A stretch of DNA of 64,000 nucleotides from Hibiscus mutabilis (GCA_019671005.1 CM033744.1:3748208-3812207), one strand, 5' to 3'. Counted from the first letter of the stretch, positions 10,644 through 23,459 are shown. Notes: generated from the letters alone by a model not told the origin. A program made the numbers and translations.

Positions 10644-13600
10644 TCAGTCCGACTTCTCGAACCCCGAATTCGATCTCACAGTGTACTCTATTACAAGCTG
10701 CGCAAAGGACGAAGACTTGTTTTCTAGCAAACTAGATGGAGAATCATATTATTCGATTAGTCCTGCAAACAATTGAAAAGAAAGTTTTTTAATGACATGA
10801 ACTTCAAAAAATCTATCGTATAAGCAGCATACTGATACTACTAAGTACTAACCCCGACTTAGAAGCATGACCATATCACTATCGAGAACTGAAGTTATTC
10901 GGTGAGCAATTGTTATGACCGTACAGTCGGAGAAGTGCTCTCTTAACGTCATCTGAATTAGATTATTGGTAGCTGTATCAACCGATGCCGTTGCCTCATC
11001 GAGCACAAAGATCTTACTTTTCTTCAAAAGTACAAGCCCGAGACAAACTAACTGCCTTTGGCCCATGCTCCAATTCTCTCCATTCTCACTAACTGCACAA
11101 GTATTGTCATATTAAGCAATTTATATGATATGCAAAAGAAATAAGGATAAACTCGAATGTTATCGAACCTGAAGAATTGAGCCGGCCTTCCTTCATTCAA
11201 ATTCCATCCCCAAGTCGGCACTTGTCCAATGCCTTTGAAAATCAAAACACACATGGATAGATGTTAGACTTCAAATGCCGATCATAAAGAAAATTATACA
11301 GGTTACGAATTCTTTTCTCCATGACCAAAAACAAAATGAACCCACCTCCCAAATCTGTTCATCTGTGTACTCTTCAAGAGGGTCCAATTGCTTCGAATAG
11401 TCCCTTCCAACATGGTAGGCTCTTGAGGGATGATGCTGAGTCGTGATCACAAATCATGCAGTCCAATTGATTAGATGTTGATACCATCGATTATAATCTG
11501 CCCTGCATTAGGTTCAACGATCCGGAAAAGTGTTTGTATGAGAGTTGATTTACCACTGCCTGTTCTTCCTACAATACCAGTTTTCAACCCTCCAAGAAAT
11601 GTGCATGTAAGACCTCGCAAGACGAGTGGCATGTGTGGGGCATATGGTACCTTCACCAAGACCATCATCATATATTTCAAAGGATATACTATCAATACAT
11701 TCGAACGAATCGAACGACTGTCATAAACACAGCAAAACTGCCTTACCTGCAGATCACGAATTTGAACTTCTCCATGAAACGGCCAATGATGGTCTGGATG
11801 ATTAGTTTCTATCACAAGGGCAGGCTCACTAGGGATACTACTGTACTGAAGTATTCTCTCAACAGATATAATAGTATTCTCCATATTGCAAAAACTCCAT
11901 ACCACCCAAGCTTGCAACATATTTAGATGGAGTCCATACGTCACGGCCAACCCCGCAATAGCTAAACAAAAGAAAAACGCATCAAGTCATTCTCCTAGAA
12001 CATTTGCTATTAAATATGCCAATCCAAATCCGCATCTACTTAGCAGGATCAATAACACCCTCCAGTAAAGAGATTAAAAAGAATAAAGAGATGGCTAAAG
12101 TAATAGAAGACAATAAGTCCAGACGGAAGCACAGCCATCCACAGCACCAGCAACATGAAATTTTGGACGAGAATACGAGTCGGTCAGTTCCATGTTTGTG
12201 TCTTGGAATCTTTCTTCTTGATCAAAGCTCCTTATCGTCGTTGCTCCTAATATTGTTTCAGAAAAATGTTGTATTAATGGAGCTTTGCATGCTCCAGCCA
12301 GCCGTGAAAGTTCTCGACCAGAAGATATGTAATATTGCTGCAAGATTACGAGTCTATGAGAATTCAAGTGTTCTACAAAGTAGAAAATTTGATGTTTTCA
12401 ATATTTTGCTAGTTCACAATTTCCTGCATTCCATAGCTTCAATTAGACAAAAGTTACCTAATACCAAATGCAGGTAGCAATCACCAGAATAAAAATGATG
12501 AATATCTGCCAAGCAACTTGAGACATGACTGCAATGATTCCAAGTAGCTGTATAACTAAAAAGCCAAAGGCCCCAACTTGAGATGGGAGATTCACATCGA
12601 CTGCATTTTAATCCGTAGAAGCCTATAAGAGGCAGGAAAACCATTTACAATCTGTCAGAAACGAGAAAATGGCAAAAAGAAATTGATGATAAATGGAATC
12701 TTTTGTATCCATACAGGAAAATATCAGATACTTACCCTGTTGAGGATATTTCCACTTGGTGTGGAATCGAAGAACGACATAGGAGCATGAAAAATGCAAG
12801 AATGCGTCTTCTTGAAGAGAAGAGTGGCTGTTTTATATCCAGCTATATTAAGAAGAATGGCTCTGGCAAAGATGGAAAAGGCACTTGCAATGGCCAAGGC
12901 TAAATAGATAGCCATTAGTGTAAAGCTCCCAACAGGGGGCTTTACGTCTGCCGACACAGGTGATCCCCAAGCCATCCAATAGTTGCTTCCAATTTGAAAA
13001 ATCTGAAATAGAATCTGTGACAGCAATATTAAAGGCACGAGAGCTCCTCCATATGCTGTTGTGATGTATTTCCAGTAAACCGAAAACCCGACTTTTCCTT
13101 TCTCTCGCTCTTCTTCTTGAACAAGCTGTCCTTTAGGCCCAGCATCATCTACGTTACCACTCTCGTTGCCTTGGTTTTCCTCTTTCCGTCGTTTCTCATT
13201 AGTACTTCCCATAGCACATTCTCCTTCACTGATAGTTGGTTCGGAAACAGATCTTGCTTCGACATTATCAAGGGTTGACAAAGCTATGTTATTTGCACCC
13301 ACAAGTTCCATAAAATCTGTTCCCAAATCGATAATATCATTGTACTTTCCAGCTTGTACAATCCTCCCATCTTTCATCACCTAACAATACAAGTTGAATC
13401 CAGTTTTTAAATTATTTCTTGAATCCGAGGCATATGATGGAAATCACTGAAAATACATGTAAATAGCTCACCAAAATTAGATCAGCAGCAGGCAAAAACT
13501 CCACTTGATGAGTGACATAAATCACTGTTTTTGAACTCAAAGTGTTCAGTATAACCTCCTGTCATTCAAAAGATCAAACAAGATACTCAGGCAAAGAACT

Positions 13601-15981
13601 AACCAAAGCAGAAGAAATCTTAAAATACATGCCATGTGATCAGAGGAAGAAGTTACCTTAAACAAATGAGATCCAGTGTGAGCATCCACAGCACTGAAAG
13701 GATCACCGAACAGATAGATATCGGAGTCTTGGTATAGAGCACATGCAATCTGTACTCTTTGCTTTTGTCCACCACTCAAATTGATTCCCCGCTCGCCTAT
13801 GACCGTCTGATCTCCGAACGAGAGAATTTCAAGATCCTTCTTGAGGGTACAAGCTTCAAGCACCTTGTCATACATGTCTCTATCCATTTCCTTACCGAAC
13901 AATATGTTGTCTACGATCTTGCCACTTTGTATCCAAGGCGATTGAGCAACATAGGCTGTTGTACCACACAACTTAAGAGTTCCCGATATCTTAGGTAATT
14001 CCCCCAAAACACAGGAAAGTAAAGTTGATTTGCCGGAGCCAACTGTACCACAAACAGCAACACTCATACCCTGGGAAACTGTCAAATTTATATCTTTTAG
14101 TGTTGCAGTGGCTGATGAAAAATCCCAAGAGAAGTTCCCATTGGCAATCTCGACTGCTATACCAGAGCTAGCTTTCGGAAGCTTCTCAATAGCATCGGAC
14201 TGCAAGTCATCAAGGCAGAGGAAGGAAGCAATTCAATCAAGGGACACCTTGGTCTGAGTTATCATTGAAATTGTCAGGAAGATTGCAAATTGGCTCCTGC
14301 AGAATACTGAATGTTGCAAGTGCAGATAGGATCTTGCCGGACTCAAGTGGGACACCTAAAACCGTACAAGCCCCGAAAGTGACTACAGACACAAAGGAGG
14401 GTGCAACCCAGAAAACAAAACTAGTCATGGCATTCATATAAACCAAACGTTTTAACCATCCTTCCTCGACGTTCCTGAGCCCGAAAATCTTGGAGAGAAA
14501 CTTCATTTCCCACCCCTGAAGTTTGAGAATTCTCAAATTCCTCAAAATTTCAGATGTTGCCTTCATCCTTGTATCTTCTGATTCCATTAACTTATCCTGA
14601 AAGTTCTCCAGCATTCTCCCCAAAGGAATATTTGCCAACATAACAAGCACCGTAGCAACTAAAGCAGCGATGGATGCTAGTCCGAGGGTCTTATACAAGA
14701 TCACCAAGGCCAAAGCAAGTTGCAAAACTGCTACCCATGGATCATGCATGCACCAACAAAAGTCACCCACCCTTTCAGCATCAACAGTCGTGAAATTGAT
14801 AATCTCCCCACTGGTGTGGCTCTGCTTCGACCGGCACGAAAGCCTTAAACCCTTGTTATATATCATTGCTACCAATACTGCTCTCATCCTTAGTCCAACT
14901 TGCAGCAACTTAAAGAACCAGAGCGTCTGAGACAGGCACTCCACTAGCTTTGCAACAAAGAGAACAGCAACTAGGAGATGCCCCTCGTTTCTAAACTCCC
15001 TTTCCCCATTCAGATACCGAACGAAAGTTTCGATGAGGTAAGGACCAACATACGAAGCCACAGTGTATGTAAAGGCGAACAAAGCCGTCCAAAGGACATC
15101 TTTCCATGCTGTCAAGAAGAGTGCCTTCACCAGCTTAAGCGAGGTGACACTACTCCCCTCAATCCTGTTTCGAAAATTTGGAAAAGCCCCAACAACACTA
15201 TCTTATATCTAGCTGAGGAACATCCTCGAGGTCTAATGGCTTCTGATTGCCAGCAGCAATGAGAGGCCCCATCCAAGAAAATGTAAGAATGCTGAAAATA
15301 CCAGCATTCGAGTATGGGGTTACGGTGTCAGTGTCACCCCCTATTTCAGTCCTAAACACTACACCATTACTAAAACTAGATTCTCCATTTACAAGGGGCT
15401 CCTCAAGCAGGGAATCTTCACCCTCATTTCTTCCTAAAAACCCAACAATACATAGAAACAAACCGGTAATCACAGAAAGGACATTGGACACCAAATACTG
15501 GCTTGGGGAAGAAACATGTTTTTTGAACAGAGCAATGTCTATAACAAGACAATAACATGAAATTGAAAAGTAAAAGCCCCACCAAATTCTCAACAACAAA
15601 AGGAACCTCTTTTGTTCACCAGAATTGGAGAACTGGCAGTGGAAGTAAACACATGTTGCACACCAAGCAACTGCTTTTAATCCATAATCAAAAAGAGTCA
15701 CTAACTTATTCTCAGACCAACCATTTCTATACCCATAAAAATAACTTAACAAACAAAAGACAACATTATAAGCTAAAACAACAAGCTAATGTTTGCTTAT
15801 TATACCACAAAACCTGTCTGTGCCTTAATGTCTCCTTTGAACCCTCCCCTCCACCCTTTTTAACTCTTCTCACCACCCATTGGACTAACAATAGAAGTAA
15901 CAAAACTGAGTGTAACGAGACAGAAAACCCATGAAGGGAAATGGGTTTTAGTAGAAAATCAAAACTAGTCGCTGAACTCAT
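10644..15981 (-). pseudogene. ABCC3/MRP3-like ABC transporter, multi-lesion pseudogene
   Basis: Family role: full-size ABCC transporters pump glutathione and other conjugates across membranes, usually the tonoplast. Ten exons can be laid out: 15981-13657, 13558-13472, 13380-12736, 12622-12458, 12337-12044, 11961-11747, 11650-11346, 11232-11169, 11092-10853, 10762-10644, about 1486 codons, the usual family length. TMD0 and TMD1 are followed by NBD1 (GTVGSGKS, LSGGQ), TMD2 and NBD2 (GRTGSGKS, VLDEATASVD). Lesions: frame changes near 15765, 15190, 14262, 12137 and 11380; stops at 14233, 12608, 12458, 11471, 11447, 11197 and 10749; a splice donor changed to CT at 12043; Walker B Asp to Gly in NBD1. 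Several stops are CAA/CAG/CGA to TAA/TAG/TGA. Neighbouring genes are intact, so general sequencing error is unlikely. Confidence 0.95.
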
Positions 15982-16966
15982 TAGTGAAAATGATTGTGAA
16001 GGAAAAAGTTTTCTTTTTTGGGAGCTTTAACTGAAGAAAGAACTTGGGTTTTGAGTGTTGGAGTCTTGGAGAAAGTTTTTGTTATAGTTTACGTGTTTGA
16101 AACTCGAAAGCTTCTGGCTTTGTGTTTATATAGAAATGAGACTAAAACAGAGAAAGACAAAGGAAATTACTTGGGAGGAGATATGAATGGTGAGCAAGCA
16201 CTAGATTTTTTTTGGGTACTATTTTACCATTCAAATTTTATATGATTTTTTTATTCAAGTCGGGTTTGTAAAATTTGAATTAAGTCAAGTTGAGTTATTC
16301 GAGTTTTTATTCAAATTTAATTCTAAATATTTATAATGTTACGGTACTAATTTATTTTAATTTAAACGTATTTCTATTATTATATATAATATTCATATAT
16401 ATTTCTTCATATGTGATACAGATATAGCAGAAAAAATTTAAAGACTCAACTCGAACTTAAAAATCGATCGATTAATTATTTAAAAATTTAAACCATTCAA
16501 ACTCTTGCTTTATGACTTAAACTATTTTTAAATCTTTTTCAAGTCTAATAAAATTAATTTTTTTCACATCATGTCGAATAAAAAAAAATTATTCAAATCT
16601 AATCAAATTTTATTCACCCTAGCTGACTCACATCACATTATATACCAGTACCACCTGGTTGAGGCTGACCGAAAACCAGAAAACAACCGAAAGCATCGTC
16701 GTGGGCGCACACCATGCAGAAACTTGGGATTTTAGTAGTCAGAAACTTGGGATTCATGTGTTTAAATTAATATTTTTAATACTTAATAAAAAAAAATATA
16801 TTTTATGAACGGGATTAATTAAAATATTAAAAATTTAAATATAATAGCAATTTTTTAAATTTTAAATGAATCAAATTAAGAAATTTAAAATATTTAAAGA
16901 ATTAAATATTAATTTTTTGAATTTTGATGGGTTAAAACTCTACCGCTCTCTGCCCCTGATTATTAT
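15982..16966. other. Upstream region of the ABCC pseudogene
   Basis: The former promoter and 5' flank of the ABCC gene, followed from about 16230 by very AT-rich sequence. The stretch 16240-16620 (AAGTCGGG... and a TTCACCCTAG end) resembles non-autonomous hAT-type repeats, but I could not match both termini. No gene seen. Confidence 0.4.
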
Positions 16967-17135
16967 TAGGGATGACAAAATTACCCGTCCCCGACCCAAC
17001 CCGGTGTGACCCGACCCGGTCGGGTTTTTACTTATGATTTTCGGGGATCGAGGCGGGACGGGACGAGTATTTAAAAATATAAAGTCGGGGCGGGACGGTC
17101 AAAAATCGCCCCGCCCCATCCCGTTGCTATCCCTA
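16967..17135. mobile_element. hAT-type MITE, 169 bp
   Basis: Termini are TAGGGATGACAA and, inverted, TAGGGATAGCAA. Flanks ATTATTAT (16959-16966) and GTTATTAT (17136-17143) match at 7 of 8 positions, as expected for an 8-bp hAT target duplication. The inside is G/C-rich (ACCCGACCCGGTCGGG, GGCGGGACGGGACG), the composition of a widespread plant repeat. It has no coding capacity. Confidence 0.8.
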
Positions 17136-17526
17136 GTTATTATGCAATAATCTTAAAAAATTACTTGTAAATTACTAACAAGAGTAGGTAGTAAAATAAT
17201 TTATATTTTTTCCTAAACTTTGAGGTTTGATATTTCCTTTTTAAAAGATTGGTGTTTAATTTCTTCCACAAGAATCCAATCAAAAAAATATAGAAAACCA
17301 ATTTTTGAGCTGCAATTTGATGAATCAAATTGGAAAAAAAATAAATCTTTGCTTTGGGAGCAAGGAATCCATTTCCAGCTTCTGGCATTAATTATTTGAA
17401 CATGAAAGTGAAATTTTGAGTATAATCTATTTTTTATGTAAAAAATTATTTTCTCATTTTTATTTTTATTTATTTATTTTCACTCATCAAACGATCTTAA
17501 ATCAGTGTAAAACTAAAAAAATTATA

Positions 17527-17784
17527 CTCCTTCCATCCCACAAATAATGTTCCTTATTGACTTTTTTTTTGTCAAATTTTTTAACTTTGACTCGTGATTA
17601 TTTAAAATTTATTATTGATAAAAATATGAAAAAATATATTTTAAAAACTTCTAATCAAGTAGATTTTAAATATATATTTTATAAAATTTAATTATTTAAA
17701 ATATTTAATATAATTATAGCCAAAGTTTACAAATTTTGACTTTTAAAAAGTTAATAAAAGACATTATTTGTGGGACGGAGGGAG
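17527..17784. mobile_element. Stowaway-type MITE (Tc1/mariner), 258 bp
   Basis: The left end CTCCTTCCATCCCACAAATA and the right end, inverted, CTCCCTCCGTCCCACAAATA form near-perfect terminal inverted repeats. Both sides carry TA (17525-17526 and 17785-17786). This is the classic Stowaway signature. It has no coding capacity. Confidence 0.93.
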
Positions 17785-18469
17785 TACATGTTAATAGATC
17801 TTATCTCATATAGAGAGAATGGTATGATCCATTAACATAGTATAAAACTTGCAACTTTTACACATTTTTTTAAGTCGTTGCATGAGTGAAAATTAAAGAG
17901 TAATGTCGAGTTACAATAAATCACGTGAATATTTCTTTTTTAGAGACAAACGTAAAATTTTATGTTAAGAGTACACACATTTAGTAAGTTATATTAGGAA
18001 CTCAAGATTTGATTAAACTTGCCACCTCTTCTTCCCCGACCGGTCAAAATGATTGGCCGGACTCCATCCGATGTCAAAAGCACCTTGCTGCAAATTTTCC
18101 TTCATCTGTTTCCAGTAATTCTCACATGGTGTAAAGTGGTTAGCTTTGGCATTGTATGCCATTATCTCTTAGGGTTTGATAGGGTGGCAATGAGGTAATT
18201 AGTTGGTGCACTTACTAAACTAATCATGTTATACGTAATATTTTTTCGCTGTCAGTGTACCAAATAATAATACTCGATTTATTTTCGGTAAAAAAAAAAA
18301 AGCAAAGTAGAAGGCTTCAGCAATCAGCAAATTCAATACCTTGAATATTTGCATTTCTTGAATTTCTTTTAAGTTTGCAAAAGAAATAAACCAGATCTTA
18401 ACATAAGTTTTTAAGTGACATCTTTAGCAACTTATATAAAAATTTACCTAAACCTGCAGTGTTTCTTCT
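17785..18469. other. Spacer before RPS10 3' end
   Basis: AT-rich intergenic sequence and the 3' untranslated region of the minus-strand S10 gene. An A12 run lies near 18291-18302. No gene recognised. Confidence 0.5.
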
Positions 18470-20701
18470 TCAGAGCTTAACTTCCACATCAACCCCGGCA
18501 GGAAGGTCGAGTTGCATCAATGAATCGATTGTTTGCGCTGTTGGGTAAAGAATATCAATAAGGCGCTGGTGTGTCCGAATCTCAAAGTGGAACCTTGCAT
18601 CTTTGTGCACATGTGGGGATTTAAGGACACAATAGATCCTCTTCTTGGTCGGTAATGGCACAGGTCCCATCGTCTTGGCATTGGTAGTTCGAGCAGCATC
18701 CAAAATCTGCTTGCAAGAGTCCTCGATTAAGGGTACCCAGTATGACCTAAGTTTAATTCGTATCTTCTGCTTAGGTGCTGCCTGTGAAAGGAATTGTGAA
18801 TAAGAATTTCCTATATAACCACCGGAAATGAAGATCAAAATATAATGTATTTAGAGTCAAGTTTCCGAACACGTCAATTGAATCCAGCATGAGACAAAGG
18901 CAATAGAAGACACCTAGAAAGATAATAACGATTAGGAGCGAAACATTCTAGGCCAACCGACCCCAACTAACAGGGGTATTAGTCTTCTTTACCAGTGGTT
19001 GGTAAAGGCCGGGTATAATATACCTTTTTTTTACCAAGCTCCTTTGGTGGACCAGTACACTCTTCTAATGACTCAAAGGAAAACCCTTGAATACCATAGA
19101 GTGCCCGTGTTTGTAAGATGCACAAATAGCTCCTCCCGCTCAAGCGGGGAGAATGAGCCTTTTAACCGGGGATCCGCCCCACTCCCTATCCAATTTTACT
19201 AAACAAATTGAATCCATCATCAATCCTCCAAGGTGAAGGTACTTCATTGGACTTCTAGTGATTAAAAGTCATTTGGAATCACCCCTTAACTTTTTAACAA
19301 ACAAATGGCCAACATTTGCAAACTACAGTTAATTGTTCTTCGAAAACATGCAGTTCAGGAGCTTGACATGCCACATGAGATAATTCTTTCCTAGAAGGAT
19401 AGTATTTCATGGGTAGAAGAGGCAACCACTGACCCCCATGATTCACTCTTCCTCCGTTCCTCGTACATTTTAACAATGAAACATTTCTACACAAGCCTTC
19501 TGCGGACTAGCTAGCTAGATGCCAGACAGGCCAAAATTATCTCGTATATAATCCAATACCAAACTTGATTATCACCATATATGCAAAGAGATGAGAGGAA
19601 TAGGAAAGCTTAAAACCTTCACGTGCCTACTGTGGTTAGTCTGTGAGCACTAACAAAAACCGGGAAAATTACTGATAATGATTCGACATAAGTGAATAAA
19701 CTTTTTACAAAATACAACTACCATCCAACTTGATGAGAAATAGTAAACTATAAAACTGGCATAGGCAAGAGCCGATAATGTACTTGTATTAGAGGATAGT
19801 CGATGTATTTATATTATCATCAAAGGGGAAATCTCATATTATATCTCATAATCTAAAATCTTTTTCGGCGAGGTTAACTCTATAACTTGTTTGAGCTGCA
19901 CCACAGTTTTAAACAAGCTTCACCATTTCAAATACATACCTTGTCCGCTTCTATAGTAACAGATGAAGAAGTGGGCAACTCAGAGCCTCCAACCTGCAAG
20001 ACACAAAATCAAGTTCAAATCATAAGAATGGAAATGTAAAGTAAAACTAAACTCGCTTTTCGATGCTCGGTGTCTCAAACTTGAGTGCAACGGTGATAAA
20101 ACAGCTCATATGAACAAAACAGAAGAGGTGAAAGTACATTTTTTTCCCACATTTCTTGGCATACAAATAAAGAACTAAATCCAAATGCAATTCTACCCCA
20201 TCAGCCCAAAGACTATTTTGTTTTAAATTCCCTTTAATATTTGATTGCAACAGCACTGAAATAGGCTCATATGAACAAAACAGAAATAGTAAAAGTTTAA
20301 CTTTTTTCTCACATTTCTTAGCAAACAAACAAAGAATTATACAAAAACACCTCTAAAAACTAAACCCCATCAAACCCAAAGGGCAAAGACTATCTCTTTT
20401 TCTTCTTCTTCTTTTCCAGCTCCCATTATCTCAGCAATTAAATGCTTAAAACTAAATTTCAAAGTTCTACAAAAGAAAAGGGAGAAACTTTGCAAACCTC
20501 AGGTATCTCTTGCAAATTTTCAGGGGCAGCAAAAATCTTTGTGGTGGACTGTGAAGGTTTGAGGGAATTATTGGGGAGCTTCAAGGGGTTGAAAGAAAGT
20601 GGTGAAGAAGGAGAATGAAAGGCGAGCCTTGGTTTGGGTGAAGAAGCGTTTGGGATTGTTAGAGAAGGAAACAGAGTTGCAGAGATTGAAGATACCGCCA
20701 T
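18470..20701 (-). CDS. RPS10: 30S ribosomal protein S10, chloroplastic (uS10c), nuclear gene
   Basis: Role: plastid small-subunit ribosomal protein in the 30S head, near the A site. Three exons join in frame: 20701-20498, 19993-19940 and 18781-18470, giving 189 residues, close to the length of plant plastid S10. The first 60 or so residues are Ser/Pro-rich and poor in acidic residues, a transit peptide, and the mature part begins near KQKIRIKLRSYW. The S10 core is clear: DAARTTNAKTMGPVPLPTKK, then HKDARFHFEIRTHQRLIDI. All four splice sites are GT or AG. The second intron is long (19939-18782) and contains a GC-rich hairpin-like stretch near 19128-19150. The gene is divergent from the NOI gene with about 600 bp between the start codons. 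Confidence 0.96.
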
Positions 20702-21295
20702 TGTAAATTCTAATCATTCAAAGAACAAAATCAAGCGTAAGATATTTTAAAATTCTCATCAAAAGATTTTTAATAAAATCATATTCAGATGAGCACGACT
20801 TTATCAAACACAATAAATTTTAGTTTATTTTTTTATATTTTCATAATATTTCTCTATTTTTAATAACCGTTGATTTTGAATTTTGATTTTTATCCTATTT
20901 TTAAAAAAAAACAAAATTAGATATTTATTTTATTATTTTAAAAAGCAATTATTAATCCTCAACCCTACACCTAAAATAATGCAGTCTGCCAGCCCACCTT
21001 ATCGTTCCGTACTTCCGTTATCTCCTCCTTCATCACAAACGGTTTTCTTTAACGCCTCCGTTTCACTTCCACTATTTCCCCCTATCCGTTAAAACTAACG
21101 CCGGTTATCCATCTCTAAAAATAAACAAAAATATGGAGTATTTTTTTTTCCATCATTTTTCTTCTCTCTTTCGGATTTTCTTCCCAAAAATCTATTTATT
21201 TGTTTTACTTCTTTCCATATCTCTCTAACAAATCTCTTCAAAGCTCTATTATCTCTCCCTTTCATCACAAGAGAAAGTTTCTCTCTCAAGAATTC
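20702..21295. promoter_or_regulatory. Shared divergent promoter region of RPS10 and the NOI gene
   Basis: Both genes are transcribed outward from this 594-bp interval, so their promoters and 5' leaders must lie here. A pyrimidine-rich stretch (CTTCTCTCTTTC near 21162, CTCTCTCAAG near 21281) precedes the NOI start and looks like its leader. I did not identify a confident TATA box. Confidence 0.55.
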
Positions 21296-23459
21296 ATGTC
21301 GGTATGTAATCTTTTTTGTGTTATTATTATTATTATTATCATCTAAAATGTTTAATTTTTTTGTCTGATTAAATTTCATTTTTTTTGTTTATGGATTTGA
21401 ATTTTGGATTGCTATGATTGATATCTTTTCTGGGTTTTTCATTTTTTTTGCGTTTCCCCCCTTAAAGAATCAAGATCCTTTTTCATTTTTGTTTTCATTG
21501 GTTTTGAGCCTTTTGTTTTGTCTAATCGATGAATTGCATACCATTTTGATCAATTTAATTGTGTAATGACGTGATTTATGGTGGGAAATTTTTATACTTT
21601 TAAGGTGAATTTGATCAATTAGAACCTTGGAAGTTAGATATATATTGAAAAAGAAAAATATGCATTAGTAAATGGGTAATTTGTTTTTAATGCACCATTA
21701 ATTTTGTTATGAAAATGCTTAATTATTGAATCTTGTAAGGAGTGGTAAGGTAGGATTGGCATATAGTTCTTTTGAGAACATATCAGGATTCGATATATCG
21801 AATTTTGATCTGTCAGAAAATCAGCCTTTGATGGGTGTGTTCATAGTTTTTTTGCTGTTACTTTTGTGTTATTTGATGGTCTAATCTGCAAATGGAAGCT
21901 TTATCATAAATGTTTTAACCTATGAATATGATTATATTCGGAAAAGTAGACTAATTTTTCATATCATTTTTTGAATGTTCAATCGGCCTGCTCTAAGTAA
22001 TTAGAGTTCCTTATAGGATCTTTGGAAAAGGTATTTTTTGAAATATCTAACTAAGGTATGTTTGGATTCCCATTGGTTAATATTATTTTGATTTTTTATT
22101 CTTGGTCTATGTCAATCCAAGTTTGACATGTTGGCAGATTCCTTTTTATTTTTTTTCAAGATAATTTAAGCTTTTACCATATCTTCGCGAACGTTTCAGA
22201 TTACATGGTTGTGTTTTTCTATGGCATTTTAATCTCCATTTCAATTGTGATGGTTTCTATCATTGGCTATATAGTGGCCGCTATTGCGGTAGCGGACCGG
22301 TATTACCCACCTAACGGCTCCCTTCAATAAAATTGTCACAAGTGAATGATTATTGATTATATAGTAGCTTAAAACATGCATTCATGGATCATTTATGATT
22401 GGTTTTTCATGGAAATTTTGAGATCTTGGACCAGGTTTTCTATCGGATTGTTTTCTGTAAGCGAACAATAACCAGTGACTGGTTAATTGAAACTGCAATA
22501 TCTATTTAGGACCGCCATTTTTCCTGACTGTTGTAATAATCGGGACTGCCATTGATCTGAGCTCAGCTGAAAATTGAAATCACATCAGTGGGCCTGCAAT
22601 ATTGCAGAATGTGCAAATTATTTTTTCTTTCGTTAAATGAAATCTACTTTAAGTTGAAGCTGAAGTTATGTAAGAGCCGTATGGTATCTAGCAGGAGTTG
22701 TTTAGGAGCTTCACTGGCATTTAGAGGCTGGATTGTGTCGAATGATATTATGTTCAATCGGATAATGTTGCATTCTATTCGTAGTCAGCCAATTATTTGG
22801 TTGCAAGTTTAGCACATGATAGGTAAACTCCGTTCAATTTGAAGAAACCGAGAAGTATATAGATACCTAGTAAGTGAAAAATATCTGCCATACACGGTTA
22901 CACTAGTGTCCCTTGACCTCTATGGAAAACAATGAAGACTGATTTGTCATATCGTCTTTTTCCCTTTACCTTTTTATTAGAGTTTGAAACCATCAAGGTA
23001 AGCAATTCGTTAGCTTTGTTTGTACGATTGCTTGACTTGTTATGATGTGCAACCTAATGCTTGGTGAATCTTGACGGGATTTAGTTTTGTCACGTTGATG
23101 TTCTGTCTGTCTACCTACTTTGGTAATGAAGTTATTAATGGGAAGCATTCTACTTTTTCTTTTATGCTCAACAGGACCAGGGTCGACCATTGCCGAAATT
23201 CGGTGAATGGGATGTCAACGACCCTGCGTCAGCCGAGGGATTTACTGTGATCTTCAACAAGGCGAGGGACGAGAAGAAAACAGGAGGCAAAACCGAGTCA
23301 GTAGAAAAGGCTGACCCTCACGGTAAACCCGAGGCCAATCCCGACAAACCCCAATCTGTAAGTAATCTCTAACGGCTTTAGCCTACACATTACATATGTG
23401 GCATCATTTCCGATTCTATATCATAGATTTCTCTTTTTATGCAGTGTTGCTTTTTATAG
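21296..23459 (+). CDS. Small NOI-domain (RIN4-like) protein
   Basis: Role: NOI-domain proteins include the immune regulator RIN4; most small members are of unknown function and are thought to associate with membranes. Three exons: 21296-21301 (ATG TCG only), 23175-23357 and 23445-23459, giving 67 residues that start MSDQGRPLPKFGEWDV. The NOI core is complete: LPKFGEWDVNDPASAEGFTV followed by IFNKARDEKKTGG. The tail is Lys/Pro/Asp-rich and ends in CCFL. The start is chosen because ATG TCG followed by GTATGT is the only upstream exon giving the usual MSD-GRP N-terminus; the intron of about 1.9 kb is long. C-terminal cysteines fit acylation, and CCFL also fits a CaaL prenylation box. The last exon is short, so its acceptor is the least certain point. 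Confidence 0.88.

Noticed and set aside
16018..16245. 75-codon plus-strand frame antisense to the ABCC leader
   Set aside because: No homology recognised and no exon-like features; overlaps the promoter of the old ABCC gene.
22255..22565. Defined transposon in the NOI intron
   Set aside because: GCCGCTATTGCGGTAGCGG looks palindromic, but no matching terminal repeats or target duplication could be found.
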